DNA of 64,000 bases from Ctena decussata. Lineage: Eukaryota; Mollusca; Bivalvia; Lucinida; Lucinidae. Below the pieces are notes generated by a model, which had not been told where the DNA came from, ran no database searches, and worked only from the letters and a program-made list of their open reading frames with translations. Shown here in pieces: positions 54,700-64,000 of this stretch; position 1 is the stretch's first letter, and every line of letters begins with the position of its first letter. The DNA is taken from contig OZ022512.1 in the NCBI GenBank assembly GCA_963989385.1, positions 23,209,899 to 23,273,898 on the forward strand, written 5' to 3'. A program made the position numbers and the translations under genes.

Positions 54700-54835
54700 A
54701 CCGCGGCGGAGGGTGAGGGTGAAGGTTTGGGCCCAGTAAAACCGGTTAAAACCCCCACTAGTTATAACTGACCGTCCCAAGGCGGTACTTTCGTTGTAGC
54801 TGCATTTGTTTTGTGCTGTTTAATTTATTGTGTTC
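54700..54835 (+). repeat. Diverged third copy of the 12.4-kb repeat
   Basis: GAGGGTGAGGGTGAAGGTTTGGGCC, then TAAAACC and ATAACTGACCGTCCCAAGGCG correspond to the minus-strand reading of 12660-12760. Confidence 0.45.
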
Positions 54836-55122
54836 TCATTTTAACCCTTCTATAATAAAAATAGAAAATAGGTGAAAATAGTTGTTAAATGTTTTTCGCA
54901 TAATTTGCTTAGTCTGTTGTAACCCTTCTGTTGGTCTAAATTATTTAGTTCAATAAAGATAGCTGAGTTGCCACCTATTTTGGAAAGAGCTGCTGACTCG
55001 GCTTATCACTTGTAATTTATTGTTTGTTGGGATGTCTTTGTCAATCTTTCCCTTTGATGTTGGGGATAGGGTTCGGGATCTGATTCAGTCAGCTCCTGAA
55101 GTGTAGTTACTCTTTAAATTTG

Positions 55123-55570
55123 AGTAGCCGAAACTTCGAAGATGGCCCATGTTCCTTCTTTCGAATGTGTTTGTGCTCTTGAATGAACTCTTTTAGCTTT
55201 CTATTTTACTCCAGTGTCACTGGTGTCGTGCTGTGCGGCGACCGTAAAACGTCTCCCCGTATGTCATCTGTAGTGTAGATTATATATATTTTTCCTTTGA
55301 GGTCAAGAAAATATTCTGAGAAATCAGAAAATTTTGATTGGTTTAGATTTATAGTCTAGATTATTACTTTTTTCCCCTTTTAGATCTTTTATGGTACAAA
55401 TCAGTCTTTGAATTTACTGCCTTATCAAAATTAAAAAAAATTCATTATGCTTTCTCTGGTTTTCGTAACCAAATCATATCGGGTCACTGATGCGGTTTGA
55501 GTAGCCGAATTCTCGAAGTGTGGTCCATGTACCCTCCTTCGAATGTGTTCAGTGTTCTTGAAGGACTAGA
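55123..55570 (+). repeat. Direct repeat pair
   Basis: GAGTAGCCGAA..CTCGAAG, then TCCATGT/CCCATGT..TTCGAATGTGTT and CTTGAA occur at 55123-55195 and 55498-55563. Confidence 0.55.
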
Positions 55571-55604
55571 ATAGTATCTACTTTATCAACTGCCGACTGA
55601 ATAT

Positions 55605-55800
55605 CTATGTCAACCAAGCAGTAAGTGGGTACTTTTTTTGAAATCAGGGAAGGACAAGGCAGCGAAAGGAGAGAGATGGGCTTCGCCTTTCATATGCTAT
55701 GCCCAAGATACATTGACCCTAACCACCTACCCCCATCCTCCTCCTCTCCGTTGCCTGCGCCTCTACGATCATTAGGCTGTAGGAAACCTTTACCTTTACC
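55605..55800 (+). mobile_element. SINE 3' portion
   Basis: TGTCAACCAAGCAGTAAGTGG, GGGAAGGA..AGGCAG, TATGCCCAAGATACA and GGAAACCTTTACCTTTACCC match 36905-37077. Confidence 0.6.
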
Positions 55801-56479
55801 CAATATAAAGTTTGGATCCAGGTATACAAATTTAAATAAAAATCTAATCCTTCATGAGCACACAACACTTAACACATTCGAGAGAAGGAGCATGTGCCAT
55901 ACTTCGAGGTTACGTTTACTAGAGCCTCATCAATGACCCTGTCATAACCCATAACTTCCGTAACTAAAGGTAAAGATCCGTATGAAACCGTATCAGTCTT
56001 CAACTTGGGGCTGCGGAATGATGGGTTCAGTTACGGATAAGACACGGAATAGATACGGATGAGACACGGATTAGATACGGATAGATGCAGATAAATGCGT
56101 TCTGTTACGGACTTTTACGGTTTACTCATCCGCGCCCGAATTTTGAACCTTTTCTAAATTTCGACGCGGATCCTGCGGACCCTGCGGATATGATACGGGC
56201 AGTAACGGACTCTGCTGATGCGATACGGATCTATTACGGATTAAATGGATAGATACCAATAGATACGGACTGGCCATCCGTAGCATCCGCAGAATCCGTA
56301 TATGTGTGTGTGACTGGGGCATAAAGTTCAGATACCTCGTTGCTTTTGCAGCAAGCCATTATATAAGAGCCGTTTTCATGCACGCTGTATCTTCCCACAT
56401 AGCCTCGAGCAAAGATCTCTATACTTTGTTCGAGGTTGCTTTGAAAATTTAGCGTACATGACAACTCGGGGTCACCAAA

Positions 56480-56832
56480 GTACGTGTATCTTGGCTTGCT
56501 GGGCCAATATCTCAGTGCCTATACAACGTGGAATTTTAACGCACGAAGTTCGCAACTGCAAGTGCAGTGCATGCAGCTGTGGGCTTTGGGCCGCAAATCA
56601 GCCTTGTTGCATTGGTCCCAGCTTTCCAAGGGGATATTAAGTTACTACAATTTCTGTCTATTGGAACAAATATACTCAATTTACTAACGGGTCAAAAAAT
56701 TGATGATGATATACATTCGCATTAATGTTTGTTTGTATTTCAACACCAGTTATGTGAGTAAATGTAAAAGGATTCTCTTGCTGTATGCGTCTGTGTGCCA
56801 GAGAGTAATAAAGATTGTATTGTATTGTAAAA
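56480..56832 (+). mobile_element. Possible 3' end of a truncated retrotransposon
   Basis: Ends in AATAAAGATTGTATTGTATTG, a poly(A)-signal-like hexamer plus short tandem tail as seen at LINE 3' ends. A 67-aa ORF (56484-56687) has no recognised motif. Confidence 0.3.
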
Positions 56833-57914
56833 CAGCTCTTTCACAATGGCTTGGTGCAAAAGCGGCGAGGTAGCTGCAATTTTACGCATGAAAATTCATT
56901 GATTATTAAAGTTCTTACACGTTCTGTTCGAATATAGGTACCAAATATCACGTGACTCCCCGAACGTGATCACCTATTACAAAGAATATATATTCTTGCA
57001 TTGGTATTCATACGCACACTATCTCAAACCATGGTCGTGCTGTTCTAACATCGTTTTAGGCAAAACATTAAATGATATTTAACATCTAATAATGGACCGT
57101 CACTTGTTTACTTTACTTTTACTGACATTAGGGAGCTGACCAGGAATAAGTGTTTTTTTCACTATAATGAGCGTCAAGGCCATTTTGCTTTTCGCCGAAT
57201 GATATCACAATATACAAGGCACTATAAAGAACGACTTTTATAATTTTCAAGGAACTGCGATGAGTTTTCTATGGAATCATTCTATAAACCTCGACAGCAG
57301 CGAGCATACACGTTTGTTTCAATGCAATGCATTTGCCTGATACCGCGGAAGGTATTTGAACACGAGGTTAACGTGTTTAAACAACTTCATAGAGCCTGCC
57401 AAACGTGCATGCATGAACAAACATGTATGGTCCCAATGTCTGACATGTCTTCTAAATTGCACGACTGAATCAGGACGTCATAACGAAACGTATTGTGGCC
57501 AACAACAACTAAAAACTCCTTTATGACGCAGCATAATAAAATTTTACAGAAAAATCACATGCATGGTAATTAAGCAGTACAAGACATTTCGTGACTCTTT
57601 GACATTATGTGCTGAGCTTTAGATCTAGAGAATGTCGAAACAAGTTAAACTTGAAATGCTGGCAAGCAAACTTATACGTTACAGGCAACGATACACTGTA
57701 AAACTATCTATAACAAAAATGCAAATGAAGATAGCTAAGCAGGGCCACAGTTAAAACGCACAACCCAGTCAAAACCACGAAAGGAAAAGAAAAAGAGAAA
57801 CACAAGAATTATAAAGCTCCGATAATAGACAAACTCAGTCCCATAAGAAGCATCAAAAGCCACATAAAACAGGGTTTCGTCAGGTCGAGCCACGGTACTG
57901 TATAACTTTCAGAG
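56833..57914. other. No gene seen
   Basis: No supported gene or repeat. Confidence 0.5.
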
Positions 57915-58095
57915 GCAGGGCATCCAACTAATTTTGGATAATAGTAGGGCAAGGGCCGATTTAAGCTGGCAGCAGGTGCGGGATAGGTTGTTTGGATTTT
58001 TTGTTTCATTTATCCTATCTATTTGTTTTTTCATTTCTCTCTCTGGGAGGCGGCTCGATATAGACTGTAATAATGTAACAAAGAGCGTTGCGTCA
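57915..58095 (+). mobile_element. SINE-like fragment
   Basis: GGCATCCAACTAATTTTGG..AGGGCAAGGGCC, then CTCTCTGGGAGGCGGCTCG and ATATAGACTGTAATAATGT; same family as 45529. Confidence 0.45.
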
Positions 58096-58297
58096 CAAGG
58101 ATCTGTTTAGAATTTATTCCATATAACTTTACCTATGCCTATCTAAAGCAACAGAAACACCTTCATCAGTCTCGCAAAACAATAAACGTTTGGAAAAAGT
58201 TATAATAATAAACGTTTGAAAAAACCTAGATGATGAGTAGGCCTCGGTAGAAAACTAATGCAAACAGCTAGCCAGAAAGCAGCCCCAGACACAAGGT

Positions 58298-58352
58298 AAG
58301 AGAGAGAGAATAAGAGAGCGATAGAGCGAGAGAGTCTCTCTCTCTCTCCCCC
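58298..58352 (+). repeat. (GA)n / (CT)n microsatellite
   Basis: GAGAGAG words switch to CTCTCTCTCTCTC, a small imperfect inverted repeat. Confidence 0.7.
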
Positions 58353-58560
58353 CTCCCCACAAAAACCCAGATAATAGTATAAGCGTTTCAACTGACATGC
58401 CTAAGCGACGGACAACGCTGTTGATCAGAAATCATTATTTAAAGTGAATATGCATACTTTGCCCTTTTGCTAATTTATACTCGTATAAAGAATGAAGGAA
58501 TAAAGAAGGCACATTTGTGTAAACCTTTTACTCTTTGGAGTGCAATTGATTTCTATGTAT

Positions 58561-59226
58561 TACTTATCAGGATAAAGACAATGTGACTTAGTATCTAGAG
58601 GTTTTAAAATAGAAGGTTAGGAATTCTTCCTTTAAGAATTAACACTGCAAAGCAATTTTGACAGATAACCTGAACAGGTTTAACATGTACTTTCCTGGGG
58701 TCTACGTAATGGAATTTCGTTGCTTTATTAAAACTCATCAATGTCTGACTGAAGATGCCGGGGCGTCTTATTTTTATTGAATTACTTATCAGGATAAAGA
58801 CAATGTGACTTAGTATCTAGAGGTTTTAAAATAGAAGGTTAGAAATTCTTCCTTTAAGAATTTACACTGCAAAGCAATTTTGACAGATAACCTGAACAGG
58901 TTTAACGTGTACTTTCCTGGGGTCTACGTAATGGAATTTCGTTGCTTTATTAAAACTCATCAATGTCTGACTGAAGATGCCGGGGCGTCTTATTTTTATT
59001 GAATTACTTATCAAGATAAAGACAATGTGACTTAGTATCTAGAGGTTTTAAAATAGAAGGTTAGAAATTCTTCCTTTAAGAATTTACACTGCAAAGCAAT
59101 TTTGACAGATAACATGAACAGGTTTAACATGTACTTTCCTGGGGTCTACGTGATGGAATTTCGTTGCTTTATTGAAACTCATCAATGTCTGACTGAAGAT
59201 GCCGGGGCGTCTTATTTTTATTGACT
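58561..59226 (+). repeat. Three tandem 222-bp units
   Basis: TACTTATCA(G/A)GATAAAGACA begins units at 58561, 58783 and 59005. Units differ by only a few bases and each ends GATGCCGGGGCGTCTTATTT. The third runs directly into a SINE-like fragment. Confidence 0.9.
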
Positions 59227-59375
59227 TAAAGTAGGTCAAGGGCCTTTTGTGCTTATGGAACGTGCCAGTGGGGGCTGCTAGGATAATTTTATCTGTCTTT
59301 CTCTAGGAGACTACTCGATATAGCCAGAAATAGTGTATCAAAGGGGCATGAAATCTATAACCAAGCAACCTAATT
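59227..59375 (+). mobile_element. SINE-like fragment abutting the 222-bp array
   Basis: AAAGTAGGTCAAGGGCC, CTCGATATAGCCAGAAATAG and AACCAAGCAACC match the family at 45529. Confidence 0.5.
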
Positions 59376-59833
59376 GTGTTAATGTCTAGCAAGGAATGAA
59401 GGATCACTGATTGATTTTGCGGCCGCAACAAGATTTTCCGTACTTCATGGCATCTACGTTTTGTACTGCTCGTATCACCCAAAACATTTGTGTGTAAATA
59501 GTATGATCGGAAATTATTGAGATTTTTAACCCGATTTCAGCCGGTATTTTTCTAGCTTCATATGAAATAAAAGAAACTGATTTGACATGTTGTTGTTAAA
59601 TTCATCACAGTACTACAATGTGGTGGCTTTGATATCTGTCAGTCATCTATGTGACTTGGATTATCTACCCCCCTTTAATCAAACAAGTACAAAATTTGAG
59701 TAAAATTACAACTAAGATGAAGTTAGAAATACAATGTCTACAAGAAAATGCTCAAGAAAGACAAAATGCCTTAAACTATTTTTTCAGATACATAAACAAC
59801 ACTGCTCTAGAATCAGCAATACCTTATAAGAAA

Positions 59834-60422
59834 CTATACTCGAAAAAAATATAAAGGGGTCAAAGTTTTACCCTGCGATTTCTGGAACATTTCCAACATT
59901 TGGTAAACAAATCATTTCTACCTTCCATTTCATTCATTTTGCAAGTTTTGTATACATGAAATTTGAATTCGAAACTATAGCATTTGTCTAGACCAAATCT
60001 AGACTTCAATTCACACTACCTAAATATCAAACTGGTCAGAAGTCATTTCACCAAAATTTTCGATTTCGCCAGTTATGAATTTTTTTGCAAAATTGCTCGA
60101 TAGTCATCAAATTGAATTATTTTTAAGGCCAGCAAGCTGTAACAAGTTTAAAACTAATAGCAATTTTCTAAGTTATGCCCGACCAAACTGACACACTATC
60201 AATTCTTTATGGAAATGTAAACGAATTTCATTTTAGGGGTAGTTTAACTGAAAGCCTGGACCTGGTCAAGACAAAGGCTATAGGAACAAACTTCATGTGT
60301 ATAAAACTTTCAAATTGAATAAAATTGAAGGCAGCAATGATTTGCTTTACCAAATGTTTGGAATGTTCCAGAAATCGCAGGGTAAAAGTTTGACCTCTTA
60401 ATTCTTTTTTTTGAGTATATTC
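59834..60422. mobile_element. Inverted-repeat element, 0.59 kb
   Basis: ATACTCGAAAAAAATATAAAG..GTCAAAGTTTTACCCTGCG, ATTTCTGGAACATT and CAACATTTGGTAAA are mirrored at 60335-60422. No ORF. Confidence 0.65.
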
Positions 60423-61278
60423 GGCCCTGAGCAACGATTAGACTTTTAGACGGCCACCAAATTCTGAGACAATTGTAAATTTTTAGCAGGGTGGGCTAGT
60501 AGATTTATTCACTGAATGAAAAGTAATAATGACAGACAAGTTTAACTTTACAGTTGCAAACACTAATAGTTTATGTATAATATCGTAACAGAAAAAAGAT
60601 CACTTCTTGAATATTTCATCATGTCGTGAATATAGCAGAGTCCAAATTGTTTTGAGATTTTACCGCTAATGTGCCAAACCCAATTTTCAGTTGCTTAGAT
60701 ATCTCAGTTACCAACGTTGAGACTTAAACATTTTATGACACAAAACAACTATGATCAACTCGATATTGTTTAATAATATATTTAACGCAACCCAGAATGT
60801 GTTAACTTGCCGCAGTGCTGACTAGTATAAGACACATATATCTGAAAATCTCTCGAAAATCCATCTTATTTTGCGATTGTAGACCCCTGTGTCCAACAAA
60901 CAGATATAAAACACTGGAAACGCTAGTTAAACAAACTATCATTTACTACATTCCTTTCTTAATATTCCACCATGGAAAAGATTTACTAAAGCAACTAGGA
61001 TTAACATATGAAAAATGTGATTTTCAATAATTTCCGGTCATACTGTACAATCAACATCAGCCATAAGCGGCCCATGCCAGTCCGTTTTAAAATCGGTATT
61101 ATATAACCAGTGTCACATTAATTGGACTGACATCTAGCGTAGAAGGACTGCTCTTAAATTGCACTGGCCAGGAATGCATCATGCCTGGTAAAAAGAAGGT
61201 GAATGGCTATAGTTTTAGGGAAAGCAACTCCGCCATTTATAGTTTTGCCTTTGTTCTCAAAAGGGGTCAACTCTCAAA
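60423..61278. other. No gene seen
   Basis: AT-rich sequence with no supported feature. Confidence 0.5.
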
Positions 61279-61330
61279 AAAAAAAAAAGAAGAAAAAAAA
61301 ATGAAAAAGAAAAAAAGAAAAAAAAAAGCT
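61279..61330 (+). repeat. A-rich tract
   Basis: A homopolymer with scattered G; possibly an old retroposon tail. Confidence 0.7.
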
Positions 61331-61368
61331 ACCGAAGATTTTCATTGTCAGGTCAATATTGTCAGGTC

Positions 61369-61435
61369 AACTATGAAATTTGCTCTGGAGGAACAGTCTT
61401 TGTAACACTGTTCCTCCAGAGCAAATTTCATAGTT
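61369..61435. repeat. Perfect 29-bp hairpin
   Basis: AACTATGAAATTTGCTCTGG-AGGAACAGT (61369-61397) has an exact complement at 61407-61435; the 9-nt loop is CTTTGTAAC. Confidence 0.85.
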
Positions 61436-61689
61436 GTAGGGAATCTCCTTAATAGAAATTCAGCCCTAGCAACAGCATAGCAACCACTTAAGTTGTTTTA
61501 TAAATACGGCCCCAGGTCTATGAAGCCGCAGTTATAACCAAAACTACCATAAAACTTTGAAACTTAAAAAAGTTGGGATTCCAAAATAATTACCTTAATT
61601 CTCCTAAATAGGGAACAGTTTGGTTGTACAGAAATGCATCCAATGGCAAACAGTGTTGAAACCAAGATATGACTGCTCCTAAATTGCAA

Positions 61690-61904
61690 ACAGCGCGACC
61701 ATTATCTATGATCAATTTAAACATATTTATTGTCTTTATACACAAAAATAGTATAAACAATTGGGTCGGGCTACAAGTTCTCGCAACATTAGTTACAGCC
61801 ATTCTCCTAAAACGAGGAATACAAAAAGCCAACATGGCAAAAACTAAATCAACCATATGAAACTGCAATATTTTACATAAATACAAACATCGAACATTTA
61901 CAAA

Positions 61905-61950
<46 letters not shown>
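61690..61950 (-). repeat. Dispersed repeat with (AAAT)n
   Basis: TTGGGTCGGGCTACAAGTTCT and AACATTAGTTACAGCC resemble 6190-6240 inside the nested TTAA element. AAAT repeats follow at about 61902-61950. Confidence 0.5.
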
Positions 61951-61953
<3 letters not shown>

Positions 61954-63409
61954 ATCATCTAAATAGTCGGATAATTGACAAGACATGGAATGAAATATAA
62001 TCGATGGAAAAATGGGTAAGTAAGTAAATGGATAAGTTACTAAATGTGCTGTATCGAGGGGAAATGGAGCAAAGTGCTCGACGTGCGAACAGCAACTACC
62101 GTAACCAGCCCACGCATCCACGCCAACAGACACGAGCCTCACTTTTCTCTAAATAAAGTCAACTTAATTCAAATATTGGTTATCGGATAAGTGAAGGCTC
62201 CGATCAGCCGGTACTGATGTGCTAACCTAATCAATCCATCGCCGCTCGAACGAGTCACAACGGATCCCCCGCCAGATGCAGCAAAAGCATGCATTTATAT
62301 AAACTGGTGCCCCGCGCCTCTTTGTTAGCTGTTATTCCGTCAAGAAGACAGTCTGTCAGTATTATAGAAAAATACAACAAGATCTATGTCTGTACGGTTT
62401 GCTCATACGTATCTGTTCCAATACTTAGAAATTTGTACGGTAGCTAGTCTCATCATAACATATTGCCGTCATTGCTTAATTCGAACAAATAATATTCTCT
62501 TTTTATACATGTAGAACAACACTAAATAAATAAATAAATAAACATTACTTACAACAATCATGATAATAATAATAATAAAGGTAGATTTTATTTCAATGAA
62601 ACATATTTTTGCATTCATTAAAGCCCCTTTAATGAACAACAACAAGGCAAATTGGGGGAAAACGTAATTGGTTTATGTATATAAAAGCTGGTCAATGATT
62701 CAAGGAACAAAGATCTGACGAATTATTTATGGCCTTCAGGTTGATATTATTCTAAGAGACATGAAACGTGGATTCCATCATTTGTCTGGCATTACGTGAT
62801 GCTTTTACCATTTCTACATTGTAATAACATATTTTGTCCAATGACGGAATTTATATTTGTTTGAACTAGGGCTCACTGACCTTGCTGAATTAGGGCAGAT
62901 TGAAAGTTATTAGACTCATCAAAAATTCTCAGCAGATGGTCAAAATTATCGTCAAATTTATATATTCACGAGAGTTGCGGGGACAACGACCTAACTCTCG
63001 GCTGCCATCAGCCACCGGAAGATAACCTATATCCGATCCTTCTGACGCTGAGATTGTAGTTGCAGCACTGAAATAGGGGAAGTATGCGGAACTCATTTTA
63101 AGTGGGATAGACCATGACTGATGTGTAAGTATACAAGGACTGATTCTCTGATCATTATACTCCCCCTAAAAATCGACAACAGTTCTGTGTGGTAAGATCC
63201 CTTGGACCGAAGAAATTAATTGAGTCTGTTCATGACCAGTAATGAAATTGGGCAACACTAGACACGTCCCCATCCCATAGCACCAGCTTAAGCAGAGCTC
63301 TATTTTCAAAATTACTCTATATGAACTCAATGATCCCAAAGGACCATAAAATATAATCTGGACTATGATGATGTACGGGGAGACGTTTCACGGTTGCCAA
63401 CTTACAGAT
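61951..63409. other. No gene seen; short microsatellites
   Basis: (AAAT)n near 62523-62543 and (AAT)n near 62560-62577; otherwise no supported feature. Confidence 0.5.
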
Positions 63410-63637
63410 AGATAGATGGATGATTTTAGACTTAACCTTCTTTCAACAGTATTTCAGCTATATCTGGACGATGGGAGTTGGGGTTGGGGGGGGGGGGGGG
63501 GTTGGGGTTGGTATTGAAAGGTTGTATGCAATGGAACCCCGCTAGCGTCAAAAAAGATTTCCGCCCAAACCGGGAATCGAACCCGGGACTGGAAGATCAG
63601 CAGGAGAAATATTTATCCACTGAGCTACCGGGGCTCA
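63410..63637 (-). mobile_element. tRNA-derived SINE, minus copy
   Basis: On the minus strand the head GAGCCCCGGTAGCTCAGTGG and B box CGGGTTCGATTCCCGG lead into a body with GGGGTTCCATTGCA, a C run (seen as G at 63486-63501), GCTGAAATACTGTTGAAA and an ATCCATCTATCT tail. The same order as 17042-17260. Confidence 0.75.
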
Positions 63638-63809
63638 GAACTGCCTACATTTTGCTAGGACCATCAGCCTTGTAAATGCATACTGACTGTCATCTACGAC
63701 AGGCTTTAGCCCAACTCGTGAGAGTTAATCACAGAAGATCAGGTTTGATTCAGAGTCGGAAGGAGCACCACAGAAGAGATCCTCAAACTCTGAGTGATCT
63801 TGAGAATTA

Positions 63810-64000
63810 CAGTCAACTCTCGATATCTCGAAGTCTGACTTCAGCCCAAACTACTGATATCTCAAAGTAAATTTCTGGTACCAGAAGTGTACTTTGAGAT
63901 ATCTGAGATAACAAGACTTGAAATGTAAATGAAAAATAGAAAATACATTATTTGATAAAAGAAGATACTTTGAGATATAAGTGTTTGTGATATCGGCAGT
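63810..64000. mobile_element. Start of a pogo/Tigger-like inverted-repeat element, cut by the window edge
   Basis: CAGTCAACTCTCGATATCTCG resembles pogo/Tigger termini (CAGTxxACTCTCGATAxCTCGA). TACTTTGAGATATC words follow on both strands (63840-63895 and 63967-63978). The second end lies outside the window. Confidence 0.45.

Larger units (their letters stand above)
52587..56320. mobile_element. Element with terminal inverted repeats of about 360 bp, 3.7 kb
   Basis: The left arm CCAGTCACACACACACATACG with ACTACGGATGGCC and GGATCCGCGTCGAAATTT through GATACGGTTTCA is mirrored almost completely by 55960-56320. Both arms are dense in TACGGAT/ATCCGT words. The interior holds a (CT)n run (53670), the repeat fragment at 54700, a direct repeat (55123 and 55498) and a SINE tail (55605); no transposase. 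The superfamily is unknown to me. Confidence 0.65.

Overview
The window looks like AT-rich, repeat-dense nuclear DNA of an invertebrate animal. A marine bivalve (venerid-clam type) is my best guess from the style of the short repeats. Support: non-LTR retrotransposons with apurinic-type endonuclease and reverse transcriptase, tRNA-derived SINEs, many inverted-repeat elements, long introns or intergenic space, and no operon structure. No complete conventional host gene is visible.

Region by region. 1-2.8 kb is unlike the rest: five compact, intronless small ORFs on both strands. Four have their own TATA box, and three end in the stem-loop that normally ends replication-dependent histone mRNAs (GGCCCT-TTTC-AGGGCC type), although none encodes a histone. 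One of the three is broken by an in-frame stop. This is the most unusual coding block in the window and may belong to an unrecognised viral or mobile entity extending to the left. 2.8-17 kb is a field of inverted-repeat elements. It includes nested TTAA-flanked elements (4111-7100 with 5263-6675 inside it, and 15172-16710) and a TA-flanked, almost fully palindromic element (9564-10924). 17-18.7 kb holds SINEs and 245-bp MITEs. 18.7-23.96 kb is a near-intact non-LTR retrotransposon (ORF1 393 aa, ORF2 about 1134 codons) with one in-frame stop in the reverse transcriptase.

25.1-45.25 kb contains a second, decayed non-LTR retrotransposon on the minus strand. It is cut in two by a 16,965-bp insertion (27162-44126) with matching terminal inverted repeats and a TTAA target duplication; joining the flanks at one TTAA keeps the retrotransposon reading frame open. 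The insertion carries candidate exons of a host-like gene on the plus strand (29.4, 30.9 and 33.5 kb), a Foldback-like satellite element (39345-41273, 6-bp target duplication), a mosaic tandem element (33769-35280) and many MITEs.

45.2-52.1 kb holds SINE-like repeats, a candidate 3' coding exon (46570-46826), a decayed Jockey/CR1-like retrotransposon (47.5-50.2 kb) and a tandemly amplified dispersed repeat. 52.3-56.3 kb is an element with terminal inverted repeats of about 360 bp. 58.5-59.2 kb has three 222-bp tandem units. The rest to 64 kb is hairpins, microsatellites, a SINE and the start of a pogo/Tigger-like end cut by the window edge.

Limits: boundaries come from reading by eye. Family names for DNA elements rest on terminal motifs and target duplications only, since no DNA transposase ORF is present in the window.
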